The notes beneath the pieces were generated by a model. That model was not told the origin of the DNA. It saw only the letters and a list, made by a program, of their open reading frames with translations, and searched no databases. Positions 49,904 through 61,189 of a stretch of 64,000 bases of DNA are shown piece after piece. Source of the stretch: Cyclina sinensis. Taxonomy: Eukaryota > Mollusca > Bivalvia > Venerida > Veneridae. The DNA is taken from the NCBI GenBank assembly GCA_012932295.1, contig JAAONU010000016.1, positions 46,903,241 through 46,967,240 on the forward strand, written 5' to 3'. Numbering within the stretch: the first letter of the stretch is position 1; each line of letters opens with the position of its first letter. A program made the translations under genes and the position numbers.

Positions 49904-52900
49904 AATGAAATGTCAATATCTGATGCCATCTCGATAAATTTGACTGTATCGTTCAGGAGCATTGACACAGAACTGGCAAATGAAAATGATGGTAAAACTG
50001 GCAATCTGGCAGACAAAAATTCTTTTGAAAACATTAGGAATGACGAAGAATACAATAAAATCCGTAGAGATGATGCACATTATTTGGAGACATTGTATGA
50101 TTCAGATAAAAAACAAATGGAAGGAGAGATAGATTACATCGAAAACTATGGTGATGTTAGAATAAATAAAGAAGATGGAGACCTTAGAGAAGATAATAAT
50201 AATAGTAAACACATGTCAAGAAATAGGTCAGTGGTGGCTAAATTGTTACGGATGGTGAAAAAGCAAAATAGTTTATACAAGCATCAAGTAGTGAGAAGAA
50301 TAAAGGCTATAGACGTATTCTATATATCCGCCATTGCAACTGATAGATCACGTGACCCCAAAATGGCGGATAGAGAAATGTCTAATTCAGTTGCCATAAA
50401 TGGCTGGCAAGGAAGAAAATACGCTGAAACTGATTTATACTGTTGCTTCAAACGCCATGAGCCGGTGTACTCTACTAAAGTGTTCAGGAGAAATAAATGG
50501 GATAATCCTCATATAGGAGTTGTAACAGCGGCACAGTTTATTTGTAATATTTCTTCAGATGTTGGTATACTCAATCAAACGTTAGTCGGACTAAGTGCGA
50601 GTACAGCCTGTGAACAAGTTGAGTACATAGAACTCGAGGTTGAACTGCCTCCGCCCTCTTCCCGAAGTGCTTCTTTTGCAATCTGTAGTAAAATCCTCTA
50701 TGGAAACTTCCCCGCTTCAAGACTCTTGGAATGGTTTGAGATGAACATAGCTCTAGGTGTTGATCAGTTTTCTATTTTTACATATAACGTAACCAAGGAA
50801 ACACAGACAGTGTTGAACCATTACCAGAAGGAGGGGTTTCTTGTTGTTAAAGAATTTGATTTTCCGTTAAAAAGTAAGTTTCTGATGGTTTTATAGTAAG
50901 TTACATATCAATGATATTTTTACAATGAAATATCCATGATGATTTTGATTGTTCCGAAAGTCCGTATTAAAAGATTATAATTTATTAAATAAACATAAAT
51001 GACCAACAACCAACAATCTTTGTATTTATACACAATGCAACTAGTGTTATAAACAGCTTTCATACACTTCCATATAAGGTAAGCGATACTTCCTCTAAAT
51101 CGTCGTAATAGTTATTCGAAACTTTTCCTCAAGATAGTCAGACCTGTTATCTTGTAGTAAGGATTCATAAGAACATTACTATAATCGTTTTTCATCGATA
51201 TAAGGGTTATGGGCGTATGCGCCCGGTTAGATTTCGGACGCAAATCCAAGCCTTAACATTAGGAGTGACCCTGCGCAAAGGCATGTATAGCTTCAGTCAG
51301 CTCAACCGTAAGTTGTTTCTAATAATAAATGTAACCAGTTCGTCCTTGCTGTTCTCTCGAGTGACTGGTTCCATAATTACTGATCTCTCGTTTTAGAATA
51401 AACATGAATAGCAAATTTCTGTATCCAGCTGAAATAGATTAGTAAAAAATGATATATGATCTTTCAGAGAGGTACCTTCGGTACCTGGGTCAGAAATACA
51501 TGATGGCGTACATGGACGAGCAAGTGGCAGTATTCGACTGTGTTCAGAGGTTCCGCAGATATACCTACATAGCCGTCATAGATGTTGATGAATATATAAT
51601 GCCGAGAATGGGACACACCAACTATAAGAGTATGATGGTAAGAAACTTCTACCTGAATGTCGTGTTCTATTGAATTATTGAATGTCGTGTTCTTTTGAAT
51701 GTCGTGTTCTATTAAATGTCGTGTTTTTCTGAATGTCGTGTACTTTTGAATGTCGTGTTCTATTAAATGTCGTGTTCTATTGAACCATTGAATGTCGTGT
51801 TCTATTGAATTATTGAATGTCGTGTTCTTTTGAGTTATTGAATGCCGTGTTCGATTAAATGTCGTGTTCTAATGAATTATTGAATGTCGTGTTCTTTTGA
51901 ATGTCGTGTTCGATTAAATATCGTGTTCTATTGGATTATTGAATGTCGTGTTCTATTGAATTCTTGAATGTCGTGTTTTATCAAATGCCGTGTTCTATTG
52001 AATTATTGAATATCGTGTTCTTTGGAGTGTCGTGTTTTATTAAATGCCTTGTTCTATTGTTAAAAATCTGTTTTCGTTTGTACAGTTTTAGTGGCCACTA
52101 AGTTTGTTGTTGGGGTTTTACTTTTTGTAAAAATCAGGAGTCTAATTTTATTTTGGCGTACAAAGATTATTTAAACGTTTAAACATTAAATGTGCTTAAA
52201 GTTCAACAATAACAATATAATGCTTATTAATACATATACTCGCAAGTTCAGTAAACACATGTTCCAAGCGACAGAAAAGAAAATACAAACGAAACAGTTT
52301 TCTAAGAACTGAGCTATAAGACAAGATTCTTAACTATTTCCGGAAATACCGTTCCAGCTGGATAGAACATGTCACGTGTTTAAGCAATGGCTGTCAGATC
52401 CAAGAGCTGCTGATTCATTATAGGAACCAACTTACAGTTTAGTGGACTATAAAGCTGATCATTATTGTAGGCATGTATTGTAATTAGAAACACTTGTATA
52501 ACAGACATAATTTTTATTTGGTCTAATGTTTTTCTAACTAACAGGAAACATTATTAGCGGAGAACCCAAAGGCTGCAGGCTTTACACTCATGACTTCATT
52601 ATTTATTCTTGACTGGGAAAAGACCCATCCTGAGGCTAACTTTACCATCGGTCAATACACATTGCGAACTCCACCGATTTGGGATAGACGGAAAAGCATC
52701 GTAATATCAGAGCGAGTAAAACTTCCGTCAGTTTGGACTCACGGGTTCAGCTGCAAAGAACATTTTCATAGGTGAGTCTGTTATAATTAATTTCAGTCTT
52801 TATTCAAACGGATTGCTTTGCCTAATATCTAATATTGTCAATAAGCAGTTTCCATTTGGCCTGACTTCATGTACAATTTGTTTCAATAATAAGAATTAAA

Positions 52901-54000
52901 TTGCTTAAATAACTAGAAATAAATAATAATAATAAAAACATTCAGCTCCTTTGACCGTACGTTAAACTTCTGAAACAAGTTCAAGTTTGAATGTTTATTG
53001 ACAAACATTACAAGCTCATTGTCAAAAACAATGATTACGGTAGACAATGGTGAATACATAATTAAATGCGAGAAAAGTGTCCAAAATGTTAGTACAACTG
53101 TAGAAACAGACCATACATGCTGAGCTACTTTAAAAGTGTGTGTGTGGGAAGGGGGGGGGGGATATACCATTTTCGATAGCTCTGAAAGTAACTCCTAGTA
53201 ACCTTTCTAATTTGCCTTAATTCACCAAAACCTACTCCAGAATGAAGGAAATCGCTCTTAGCAAAAGAAAAAAATCCAGGGGAGCATTCCCTCGGTCCCC
53301 ACTAGACACGTTCTGCCTCGGTGTTTTGTTTTTCAGTTCTGGCTACGGCACTGTCATAGGTTTCAAATACCAAAACGGAAAACCATATATATATATTATA
53401 GTACATATAGATCAACTGAATATTAGGTTACTATTCTCGTATTATATTCGCATGAGTAGGTCAGAAACGCATTCGTGACTGTTCGAACAATAGTAGGTGC
53501 ACGTCTAATTGTGAGTTTTCACCTTGCTGAAAGTAATATAAAAGGTGTGTACATGTTTATAGGGGCGATGCATATGAAGTGAGAAATGGGCGCCAGTTTA
53601 ATCTCGCACTTTTATAGGAAAAAAAGAAAACAACAACAACAAAAACAAAAAACAAACATTGGTGAGACTACGTCCTTGACCTTCAGATATGTGCTCAACG
53701 AATTCTGAAATATATTTATATACGTTTAGTAAAAACGCGCGTCCTGTAAAGAGAGAAAAGACGGTTATCATTAATTTACCGACACAGACTAAAATGTTTT
53801 TATATTCACTATTTTACAGGGTTTATTTGTACAAGACCAAGGCGGTTCTAAACCATTTCCGGAAATGCCGTCCCAGCTGGATAGAACATGACACGTGCCA
53901 AAACAATCGCCACCAGATCCAAGATTTATCCATGAAAAACTTTCTGTCAAAAATCAGGAACAGACTTCTCTTCAAACGAAAAATGTTACTGAACTATTGA
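49904..54000 (+). CDS. Glycosyltransferase family 92 protein, 5' end uncertain
   Basis: A probable Golgi galactosyltransferase-like enzyme of the DUF23/GT92 family. Exons: 49904-50873, 51468-51637, 52545-52771, 53820-54000, all in frame, with stop TGA at 53998. The visible part is about 515 residues. A long acidic/basic stem region comes first. The catalytic part starts near SFAICSKILYGNFPASRLLE and WFEMNIALGVDQFSIFTYN. The DxD-type motif IDVDEY is at 51578-51595 and is preceded by VAVFDCVQRFR, the family Cys region. The end motif WIEHDTC is in the last exon. The acceptor TTTGCAG/AATGAA at 49903 suggests that an upstream exon encodes a cytosolic tail and membrane anchor; I do not see it. If there is none, the first in-frame ATG is at 49910. 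Poly(A) signal AATAAA at 54501. Confidence 0.85.
51655..52065. repeat. Minisatellite of 14- and 25-bp units
   Basis: Units of 'gaatgtcgtgttctatt', with or without an extra 'gaattatt', alternate irregularly. The array starts just downstream of the second glycosyltransferase donor site, and its founder unit overlaps the intron's first bases ('gaatgtcgtgttctattgaa'). Confidence 0.9.
52322..52412 (+). pseudogene. Relic copy of the terminal GT92 exon
   Basis: The stretch reads NYFRKYRSSWIEHVTC then QIQELL in one frame. It aligns base by base with 53850-53940 of the true last exon (NHFRKCRPSWIEHDTC then QIQDL) at roughly 80% identity. It lies upstream of the third exon, has no good acceptor, and is preceded by an in-frame stop. 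A decayed duplication is the simplest reading. Confidence 0.7.
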
Positions 54001-54006
54001 ATTTTT

Positions 54007-55190
54007 CAAGACGTAGATTTCTTCCGTTTATAATTTGCAATACGCATTATAAAAGAAGACTTAAGAAATAACTTAGGCAACGTTGCTACAATGGGTTACT
54101 TATGTCTATTTATTAATGTACCTATTCTGATATGTTTTACGTAGAGATACATTTGTTCATTCTGTTTTTTCTGTATAAATGGATTGGTCAAGACGAGTTC
54201 GATTTAGCGAATATTCGGACAGAAATAATTGAAATAGAAATCTGTAATTTTGTTTAAAAGGTTCTAGCATTGGACAAAATCAATGGAAATATTTGTGATA
54301 ACATTTCTTTTAGAAGATGAAAGATAAAATGACAGTGATACACCAAACCAACAACACATATAAGGTCGTTTTCTCTTTTTTTATTTTACAAAATTATTTT
54401 TACCGTGCGTTATCTTATCTAGGACAAACCAGACAAATAGTTTAAAAGGAAGTGAGTGATTTGATTTCTACGTCTTGTAACAAATGATTGATGCGAATGA
54501 AATAAAGATAATTATGTCCTCATTTACGAGTGTCGCCTTATTTCCGTGTACTGTTATACGTTCAGTGCACTTGATTCTAACTTGATCGTCGTTAAAGTCA
54601 CGCCCACTATTTCGACTGTTACTTCCTAACAATTGACACTGATATGATTTTACAGTTTGTTGTTTTACAGGTCCTCATTTCAATGTCAATTCTCGGCGGA
54701 GTACAGAAAGCCTCCGATCCGAATACCATACCTTCAAATGCCGTTTCTCTAATTAAATTAATTGCTGTAACAAGTAAAAATAAACAGTCAAGTATAAATA
54801 GATGAGAAATTTAAGATACCGTTTCGCTTGACCATTACTGCCTTTTTATTTCAAATTTGGAACACAAACATTTTATGTCCAATACTGCGCGAAGAAAAAA
54901 GTCATAGATCTACATACAAAATAATTGTGTGGTCTCTTTAAACATGCACAGAGCAAAACAATTGTACACAAGTCCGCGGATGTAGTAGAAATCAGATCCG
55001 CTATTAAATCAAGCTTAAAGCAGTTAGTTACTGTAATAGTAAAACGACGTTACCTATCGTTCAAAAATAGGCCTAATTGGTGCATACTTCCTTTTTGCAA
55101 TTATAGCAAGTCATTTGCAAATTACATAAAGCAATAAAGTAGTAACGACTAGTGGACGTGCCCGTCAAATATAAAACTGCCGTTAATGGG
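54007..55190. other. Intergenic stretch between GT92 and the ammonia-lyase gene
   Basis: It contains the presumed GT92 3' UTR (AATAAA at 54501). No further gene or repeat is supported. Confidence 0.45.
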
Positions 55191-55339
55191 ACTCAATCTT
55201 GTAATGAATCTCACCCCTGCCTGACTGGTTTGACAAGGTTAATTGCGTGTGAAGGTAAGAAAAAATCCATCAGTACTGAGCAGTGACCAACTTCGGTTTT
55301 GTGGAAGAGCTAGTTGCGGTGCAAGCAGACATTCCTTCG
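55190..55339 (+). other. Candidate non-coding first exon of the ammonia-lyase gene
   Basis: A strong donor (TTCG/GTGAGTTAAT) ends at 55339, and a matching pyrimidine-rich acceptor (CTTTACTTTAG) ends at 55858, 21 bases before the ATG. The left boundary is a guess, as no promoter motif is clear. Spliced leader exons of this kind are common in animals, so the coding exon need not hold the transcription start. Confidence 0.35.
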
Positions 55340-55879
55340 GTGAGTTAATTAATTAATTTATTTATTTGTTTATTTGTCAGTAGAAATATACGCTTATTCA
55401 ATATATGTTTCTATATTCGCGGTAAAAAATTCACTGTGTTATAATACAAAAATTCTAGCATTTTTAACTTAAAGTACACCATAAGCAAGATAAAAGCTGG
55501 TTAAAAATATCACATTTAAAATAGAGACAAATACATATTTAAAAGGTAGTATAAAACTATCGAGAGTGCAGATGAAATAATTATTTTATAACTTTGTATA
55601 AATGAAACAAAAAAAGCAAATTTGGAATATTTACGTTCATCGATATTAATACTGACCCAACTTCAAAAAAGCTTTTTTTCTTTCTTTTCTTTCTTTGTTG
55701 TATTTGTTCTTTTTTATCCTTTTTAAATAAATAGCGTAAGCTGTTTTCCTTTTAGCTTTCACAATTTTGCACTTCTTTTGGAGTTTTAACATTTTATAGT
55801 GCTATACAACACTTTTGCATGCCGCATAAAACAAACAATATTCCTTTCTTTACTTTAGGTTGTGGAAGCAGTAAAGGTG

Positions 55880-57980
55880 ATGGAGTCAACGTCATCGCAC
55901 CTGATAGAATCACTTGACTGTATAAGAGAGCGGAAATCAGTGCCGGACACGGTAGACATCAATGGTCACGGTCTCACTGTTGCCGTTCTCAAGCGAATCG
56001 CCACCGACACGAAGGTCAAGGTTAGACTCACAGAGAAGTCCTTGGATGAAATCGAGAAGAATGCGAAATTTCTGGAAAATCTTCTAGACAACAACAATGG
56101 TACATATATCTATGGCCTCAATACTGGCTTTGGTGGATCTGCAGACGTCAGAGCAAATAGCGCTGTAAAAATCCAAGATTCTCTGCTCCGTCATCTAAAT
56201 ATTGGTTTCGGTAGAACATTTCCTCCAGGACCCGTTCGTGCAGCAATGACTGTCAGGGTAAATTCTCTCAGTCTGGCGTATTCTGGAGTCTCTTCCAATT
56301 TTGTACAGGTTCTCGCAGACCTAATTAACAGCAACATAGTCCCAGCAGTGCCCATGCGAGGATCAGTCAGCGCAAGTGGTGACCTGATCCCGTTAAGCTA
56401 CATTGCAGCAGCTATGATAGGAAGAGAAGATTTAAACGTGTATCACCAAGAAGAGATACTGAAATGTCCATCCGCCCTTCAAGCTGCCAACATAAAACCC
56501 GCACATATGGATAAACGGGATGGTTTAGCGATGGTTAATGGTACGTCGTTTACTGTCGGCGTCGCTTCCCCTGTTCTTTATGATGCAAACATCGCTTGTC
56601 TGTTAACTCAGGCTTGTACAGCGCTAGCAGTAGAAGCACTCCATGGTACTACAGAAAGCTTCCATCCTATCATACAGGGTTGTATGCCACATCGTGGGCA
56701 AATCGAAGTCGCCAAGAATTTACGTGAAGTCCTACACCAAAGCAGACTTGCTGTACATCGTTTGGATATAAAGAAACGAGAAGCTCTTTCAACAACGCGT
56801 TTAAAACAAGACCGGTACAGTTTGCGAAGTGCTCCGCAATGGCTTGGTCCAGTTGTTGAAACTCTTAAAGAAGCAAACAGAAGGTTTTCAGTCGAGTTAC
56901 AAGCCGTCTCTGACAACCCGATCATTGACCATAGATCAGAGACCGTGTTAAATGGCGCCAACTTTCAGGGCGAGACACTGTCTCTTACACTTGACCAGAT
57001 CAGACAAGGTATTGGCGTTTGTGGAAAGCTCTTGTTCGCCCAATTTGCAGAAATTGTCAATGTAAACCTTAATTTTGACCTGCCACCAAATCTCTCTGGG
57101 TGTGATTTTCATGTGGACTTCGGTTTCAAAGGAGCCGATATTGCAATGGCAGCGTACATGTCGGAACTAGATCATTTGGTCAATCCCATGAGTAATCATG
57201 TGCTTAGCGCTGAGCTACATAACCAATCAGTGAATTCCCTAGCACTGATCAGTTGCCGCCTTACCCAGGATGCATTAGAAGTATTGCAAATGATGCTGGC
57301 TAACCATTTGAACATGGTGGTTCAGGCCGTAGACCTTCGGCACCTAAGAAACATGGCTATAAAACTATTGTCCGAACTCAGTACCAGCTACATAGAAGTC
57401 TCCAGTTATATGAGTCAGAGAAAGTGGTACGAATTTGTCTTACGTCCTGAAGAAATGATGAAAGAAATGGAAGTACTGATTGACGGTAAAAAGTCTCTCC
57501 TTGAAGCTGACATTGCAAACGGTTTGACAAAAATGTACAGCAACATGAAAGAGGGCACATGTCACACTGACGAATTTCTGGGACAAGGCAAGATATCACA
57601 TTTATTTAATATAACGCGTATTTTTATTTTTACCCTCACCGTAGCTTCAGTTACATATAATATACATGTATACTTATTTCACAAATTGTATCTTTCGTTT
57701 ACGTGTCATTTGACTTCATTGTCCATATTTTGCAGTTGATGTTGTTCTTAACATGAAATTCCCAGATTTCAGCAACGTTTATCTTTCTCCCTCTTTAGGA
57801 ACCAGACGCCTGTACAACTTTGTGCGAAAGACGTTAGAAATACCTTTCTACCATGGACAAGGACCAATGGACAAGTGGTTGCAAGACATTTTCAGCGCCA
57901 TTAAAGATGGAAGACTCGATGACGTCATGCTTGACGTTTTTGCCGAAAGAAATTTCTGTAAATCTGATGAAATTATTTAG
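55880..57980 (+). CDS. Aromatic amino-acid ammonia-lyase, PAL/TAL type (629 aa)
   Basis: Predicted to remove ammonia from tyrosine or phenylalanine with the self-formed MIO cofactor, giving p-coumarate or cinnamate; cytosolic, no signal peptide. Exons 55880-57587 and 57799-57980. MIO triad Ala165-Ser166-Gly167 sits in RGSVSASGDLIPLSY (codons 56372-56380). Catalytic Tyr78 is in IYGLNTGFGGSAD, with NGT at 220-222, QDRYSLRSAPQWLGP at 310-324 and SDNP at 344-347. The NQSVNSLAL block (448-456) is PAL/TAL style; histidine lyases have a different block here. The selectivity pair is His105-Leu106, as in bacterial tyrosine ammonia-lyases. Length lies between bacterial (about 510-570) and plant/fungal (about 700) enzymes. 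ATG 55880 is the first in-frame ATG after the acceptor at 55858. The intron is GC-AG. Poly(A) signal AATAAA at 58426. Confidence 0.88.
57588..57798 (+). other. GC-AG intron of the ammonia-lyase gene
   Basis: The donor reads CAAG/GCAAGAT, the usual context for GC donors, and the acceptor is CTCTTTAG. Splicing joins FLGQ-G-TRRLYNFVRK in frame (phase 1), restoring the conserved lyase C-terminus. Reading through would instead add unrelated residues until a stop at 57739. Confidence 0.75.
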
Positions 57981-58545
57981 ATTTTGCAAGTTTTAAACAA
58001 TCTTTCTTTCTGATCTCCGCATATATTCGCACACAGACATGGTTAAAAGCAAGCCTCAGGTTATAACGGGACAAACACAACTTATTTTAAGCACCGTTTA
58101 TAATGTTCATACATCATGAACTATTGCAACTGTTTAAACCAAAATGGAATATCTTATTTACACCAAGTAGATCATTCATCACAACGGTTAGAATAACAAA
58201 ATGTATGTGTGAACTTTATGATTTTTAACAAAATATGTTTTAAATCTTATTTTGTAGTTTGCTAATTTTAATATATGATTATGTAATAATGCTGTTTAGT
58301 TTGTGTTCAAAACGCATGGATGTCTTAAAAAGAGATGAATCAACGATGTCTTAAGCCCTTTTAGACATGAAGTCATATACTGGTTACAGTTCTTTCTTAT
58401 AAAGACTAAACGAATTTGTCTGCTAAATAAATATGTTTAATCTGCCTCAGTCTGTGTTTCGCAGAGCCTCATTGTTAGGAATTTCTGAAAAACTCCAGTT
58501 ATGAACATATACGTTATCCACGGACGAAAAGACAATTGCATTAAA

Positions 58546-58578
58546 ACGCGTGTGCGCGCGCTCGCGCGCGTGTGTGTG
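58546..58578. repeat. Alternating purine-pyrimidine tract
   Basis: A 33-bp run of CG and TG dinucleotides with one phase break (CTCG), downstream of the ammonia-lyase poly(A) signal. Such tracts can adopt Z-DNA. Confidence 0.85.
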
Positions 58579-58599
58579 ATCAATGTGCTTTTGACAAGG

Positions 58600-60180
58600 G
58601 ATGTGATGGGATTGAAACAGATAACGAAAGACAAGTAAGACGCTAGTTATAGTCTCATCATCATTCAGGCTGACAAATTAGTTTATCTTTTCGAGTTTTT
58701 ATAAGGTTGGTACCGCTTGCAAATACGACAGACACAAACTTTAATTAATTGTGGAAATAATGCCAGATACAAAAAATACCTTTCAGAATCACTCCTCGTT
58801 CTTTTACATGCTCAATATAAAATACATTTGACATCGACCTTATTCGAACAACAGCCTGAAGATCACTTGACCTACATCTTCCGCTTAAAATGTGCATGCA
58901 TTTACTAAATGTAAAGTTATACAGTCTTATTTACAATGTGTTATCTATTTTGCTGCAGATATATAAAATGAATTTTCTTTTCATTCATCAATATATGCCT
59001 TTTCTTTTTAAATATGTTTCAACCAAAAGGCGCTTTCCCGTTAATTTTTTATACATTTTAAAAACTTAAAAAAAATGTCCGTCGGATTCTTTTTGAGCCT
59101 AAAACTGTAACTTGAACGCTAAATTTTCTTGTGAGAAAAATGACTTTCCTCTGAGAACTTTCAACAAATACATGTATGTTCAGCTCTGGTTAAAAAAAAT
59201 GATCCCTTATTAGAGATAATTCATAACTTGAATTCGACAGATAGGTTAAATTTATGGGAAGTGTCAAGTTTCGTATAGTACCGTTTGTAGATAGTGGCGT
59301 TTCGTCAACGACCATGGAAAACATTTTGCAAAAAATCCGTGAAATCCTTAAAACTGGTGGTCGATAAACAGATAATTAGTTCGGTTAACAAACTAGTCAT
59401 TGACACGAGGTCTCTATCTTTGTAATTTCATTGTCAGAAATTAATCAAACCTTGGACCTTGGAAATCAAGCTTTCCTTAGCGGCGACGGAGAAGGGTGCT
59501 AGCAGTGCTCTCCTAAGACAATTCTCATTCAAAACATATTCAAAGCTTTTTATTATAATCATTATCATAACCCACTTGTGTTTTTATCTGTCGAGAATTT
59601 TCTGTTAAATCATCAAATAACATAACTTTCTCAGATTTGCCAATTTCTCTATCCATAACTTTCACATCTGCCATTTTCTCTATCCATAACTTTCACATCA
59701 GCCATTTTCTCTATCCAATTTTCTGGTAAAATCTTTAACTATTTAAAAAAAAAGCTTGTAGCTGTTAAACTGTATTGTAACGCCCTAGGGTACCGTTTGC
59801 CTACAACTAATCCTAAGTGTAATTTATCTATATCCCGTGCTTCAACAGGGCGATACTGAGGGCTATATCCTTTACAGAGTGGAGTTAGACTTCAGACTTT
59901 AGAATCTGAACAACTTAAATATTTTTCTCCCTGCAATAAAAAGATACAACTGGTAAAACTATAAAGTATCACTTTATTGATTTGTGAAGTTTATAACCTT
60001 CTAAATATTAACGCATGATAAACTGACTTAAAAACATCAGATACATGTAAATAATAAAACTCTACAATATTATAACTGCGGAGGTTCTTGAAAGTAACAC
60101 GTAAATGTACTGTATTAAAATACCAAAAATGTGTACAAGCCTTTAACCTTTAACAATAATCGGTAAATCAAAAAATAAAA
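58600..60180. other. Intergenic stretch
   Basis: It holds a decayed dispersed repeat at 58687-58830 related to 22200-22330, and a three-unit 31-bp tandem repeat ('gccattttctctatccataa' 'ctttcacatca') at 59639-59717. Nothing else is supported. Confidence 0.5.
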
Positions 60181-60181
60181 A

Positions 60182-61178
60182 ATAAACAAGAGGGCCATGA
60201 TGGCCCTGGATCGCTCACCTGAGTACTTTGGCTGTAGGTTAGCTGTTAAGCAGTATTTCATTTTTTAACTGAAAATATATAAGTGCCTACAAACCAAATA
60301 TGTAAAATATCAGTCAATAAATAAAGGCTCTATGACAGAAGGTAGAAATATCTATTATAAGCTATGGTGACCTTGACCCAGTGACCTCAAACCCTACCCA
60401 CGCAAGGAACCTATATACATTGTATTGAATATCAAAGATATTGGTCTATAAATGAAGGCTCTATGAGGTACATTAGATAAATCTATTTTTCGCCTTTAAC
60501 CTAATCTAATAATTTGAAAAAGCTTGATAAAGCTTTTTTCACGCCAAATTTTAAAATTCCAGGCCTTGTGGTTTCAGACAAGATGATTTTTAAAGATTTC
60601 CTTTCTTACATATTAAGGGCCCCCGGAGAGGGGACAATTTTGACCCCATGGCCAACATATAAACAATACTGGTAAAGGTTCTCTACACAATACTCCACAC
60701 CAAATATCTAAGGTCTAGTCCTATTAGTTTTGGAGGAAAATGATTTTTCATGTTTTTCCTATATAACTATATGTAAACCAAGAGAACCCTGGGGCGTGGC
60801 CAATTTTGACCCAGGGGACATAATTTGAACAAACTTGGTAGACATCCACTAGACAATGCTACATACCAAATATCTAAGCTGTACGCATTGTGGTTTATAT
60901 ATCTAAGCTCTAGGCCTTGTGGTTTCAGACAAGAAGATTTTCAAAGTTTTTCCTTTAAGTTGCCATAGCAACCAGAGTTATGCATGGATTTGAATTCTGT
61001 GAACAACTTTGGTAGAGCTTCATGCAAGGAATATCCCAGGCACGTTTCATTTAATTTGACCCAGTGGTTTCAGAGGAGAAATCATTTGAATGAAAAGTTG
61101 ACGACGGACGGACGGACGGACGACGGACAAAGATTGATCAGAAAAGCTCACCCTGAGCACATTGTGCTCAGGTGAGCT
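60182..61178. mobile_element. Dispersed repeat element, copy A
   Basis: It begins 'caagagggccatgatggccc' 'tggatcgctcacctgagtac' and ends in 'gacggacggacggacgacgg' followed by a hairpin, CTGAGCACATTGTGCTCAG, and GTGAGCT. GCTCACCTGAG at the start and CTCAGGTGAGC at the end form terminal inverted repeats of about 11 bp. No coding capacity is visible, so it is probably a non-autonomous DNA element of a kind widespread in molluscs. Confidence 0.7.
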
Positions 61179-61189
61179 AAAAAAAATAA

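Noticed and set aside
55880..57980. Annotation as ordinary histidine ammonia-lyase
   Set aside because: The selectivity pair (His-Leu), the NQSVNSLAL block and the GFGGSAD context are PAL/TAL-type and not those of histidase.
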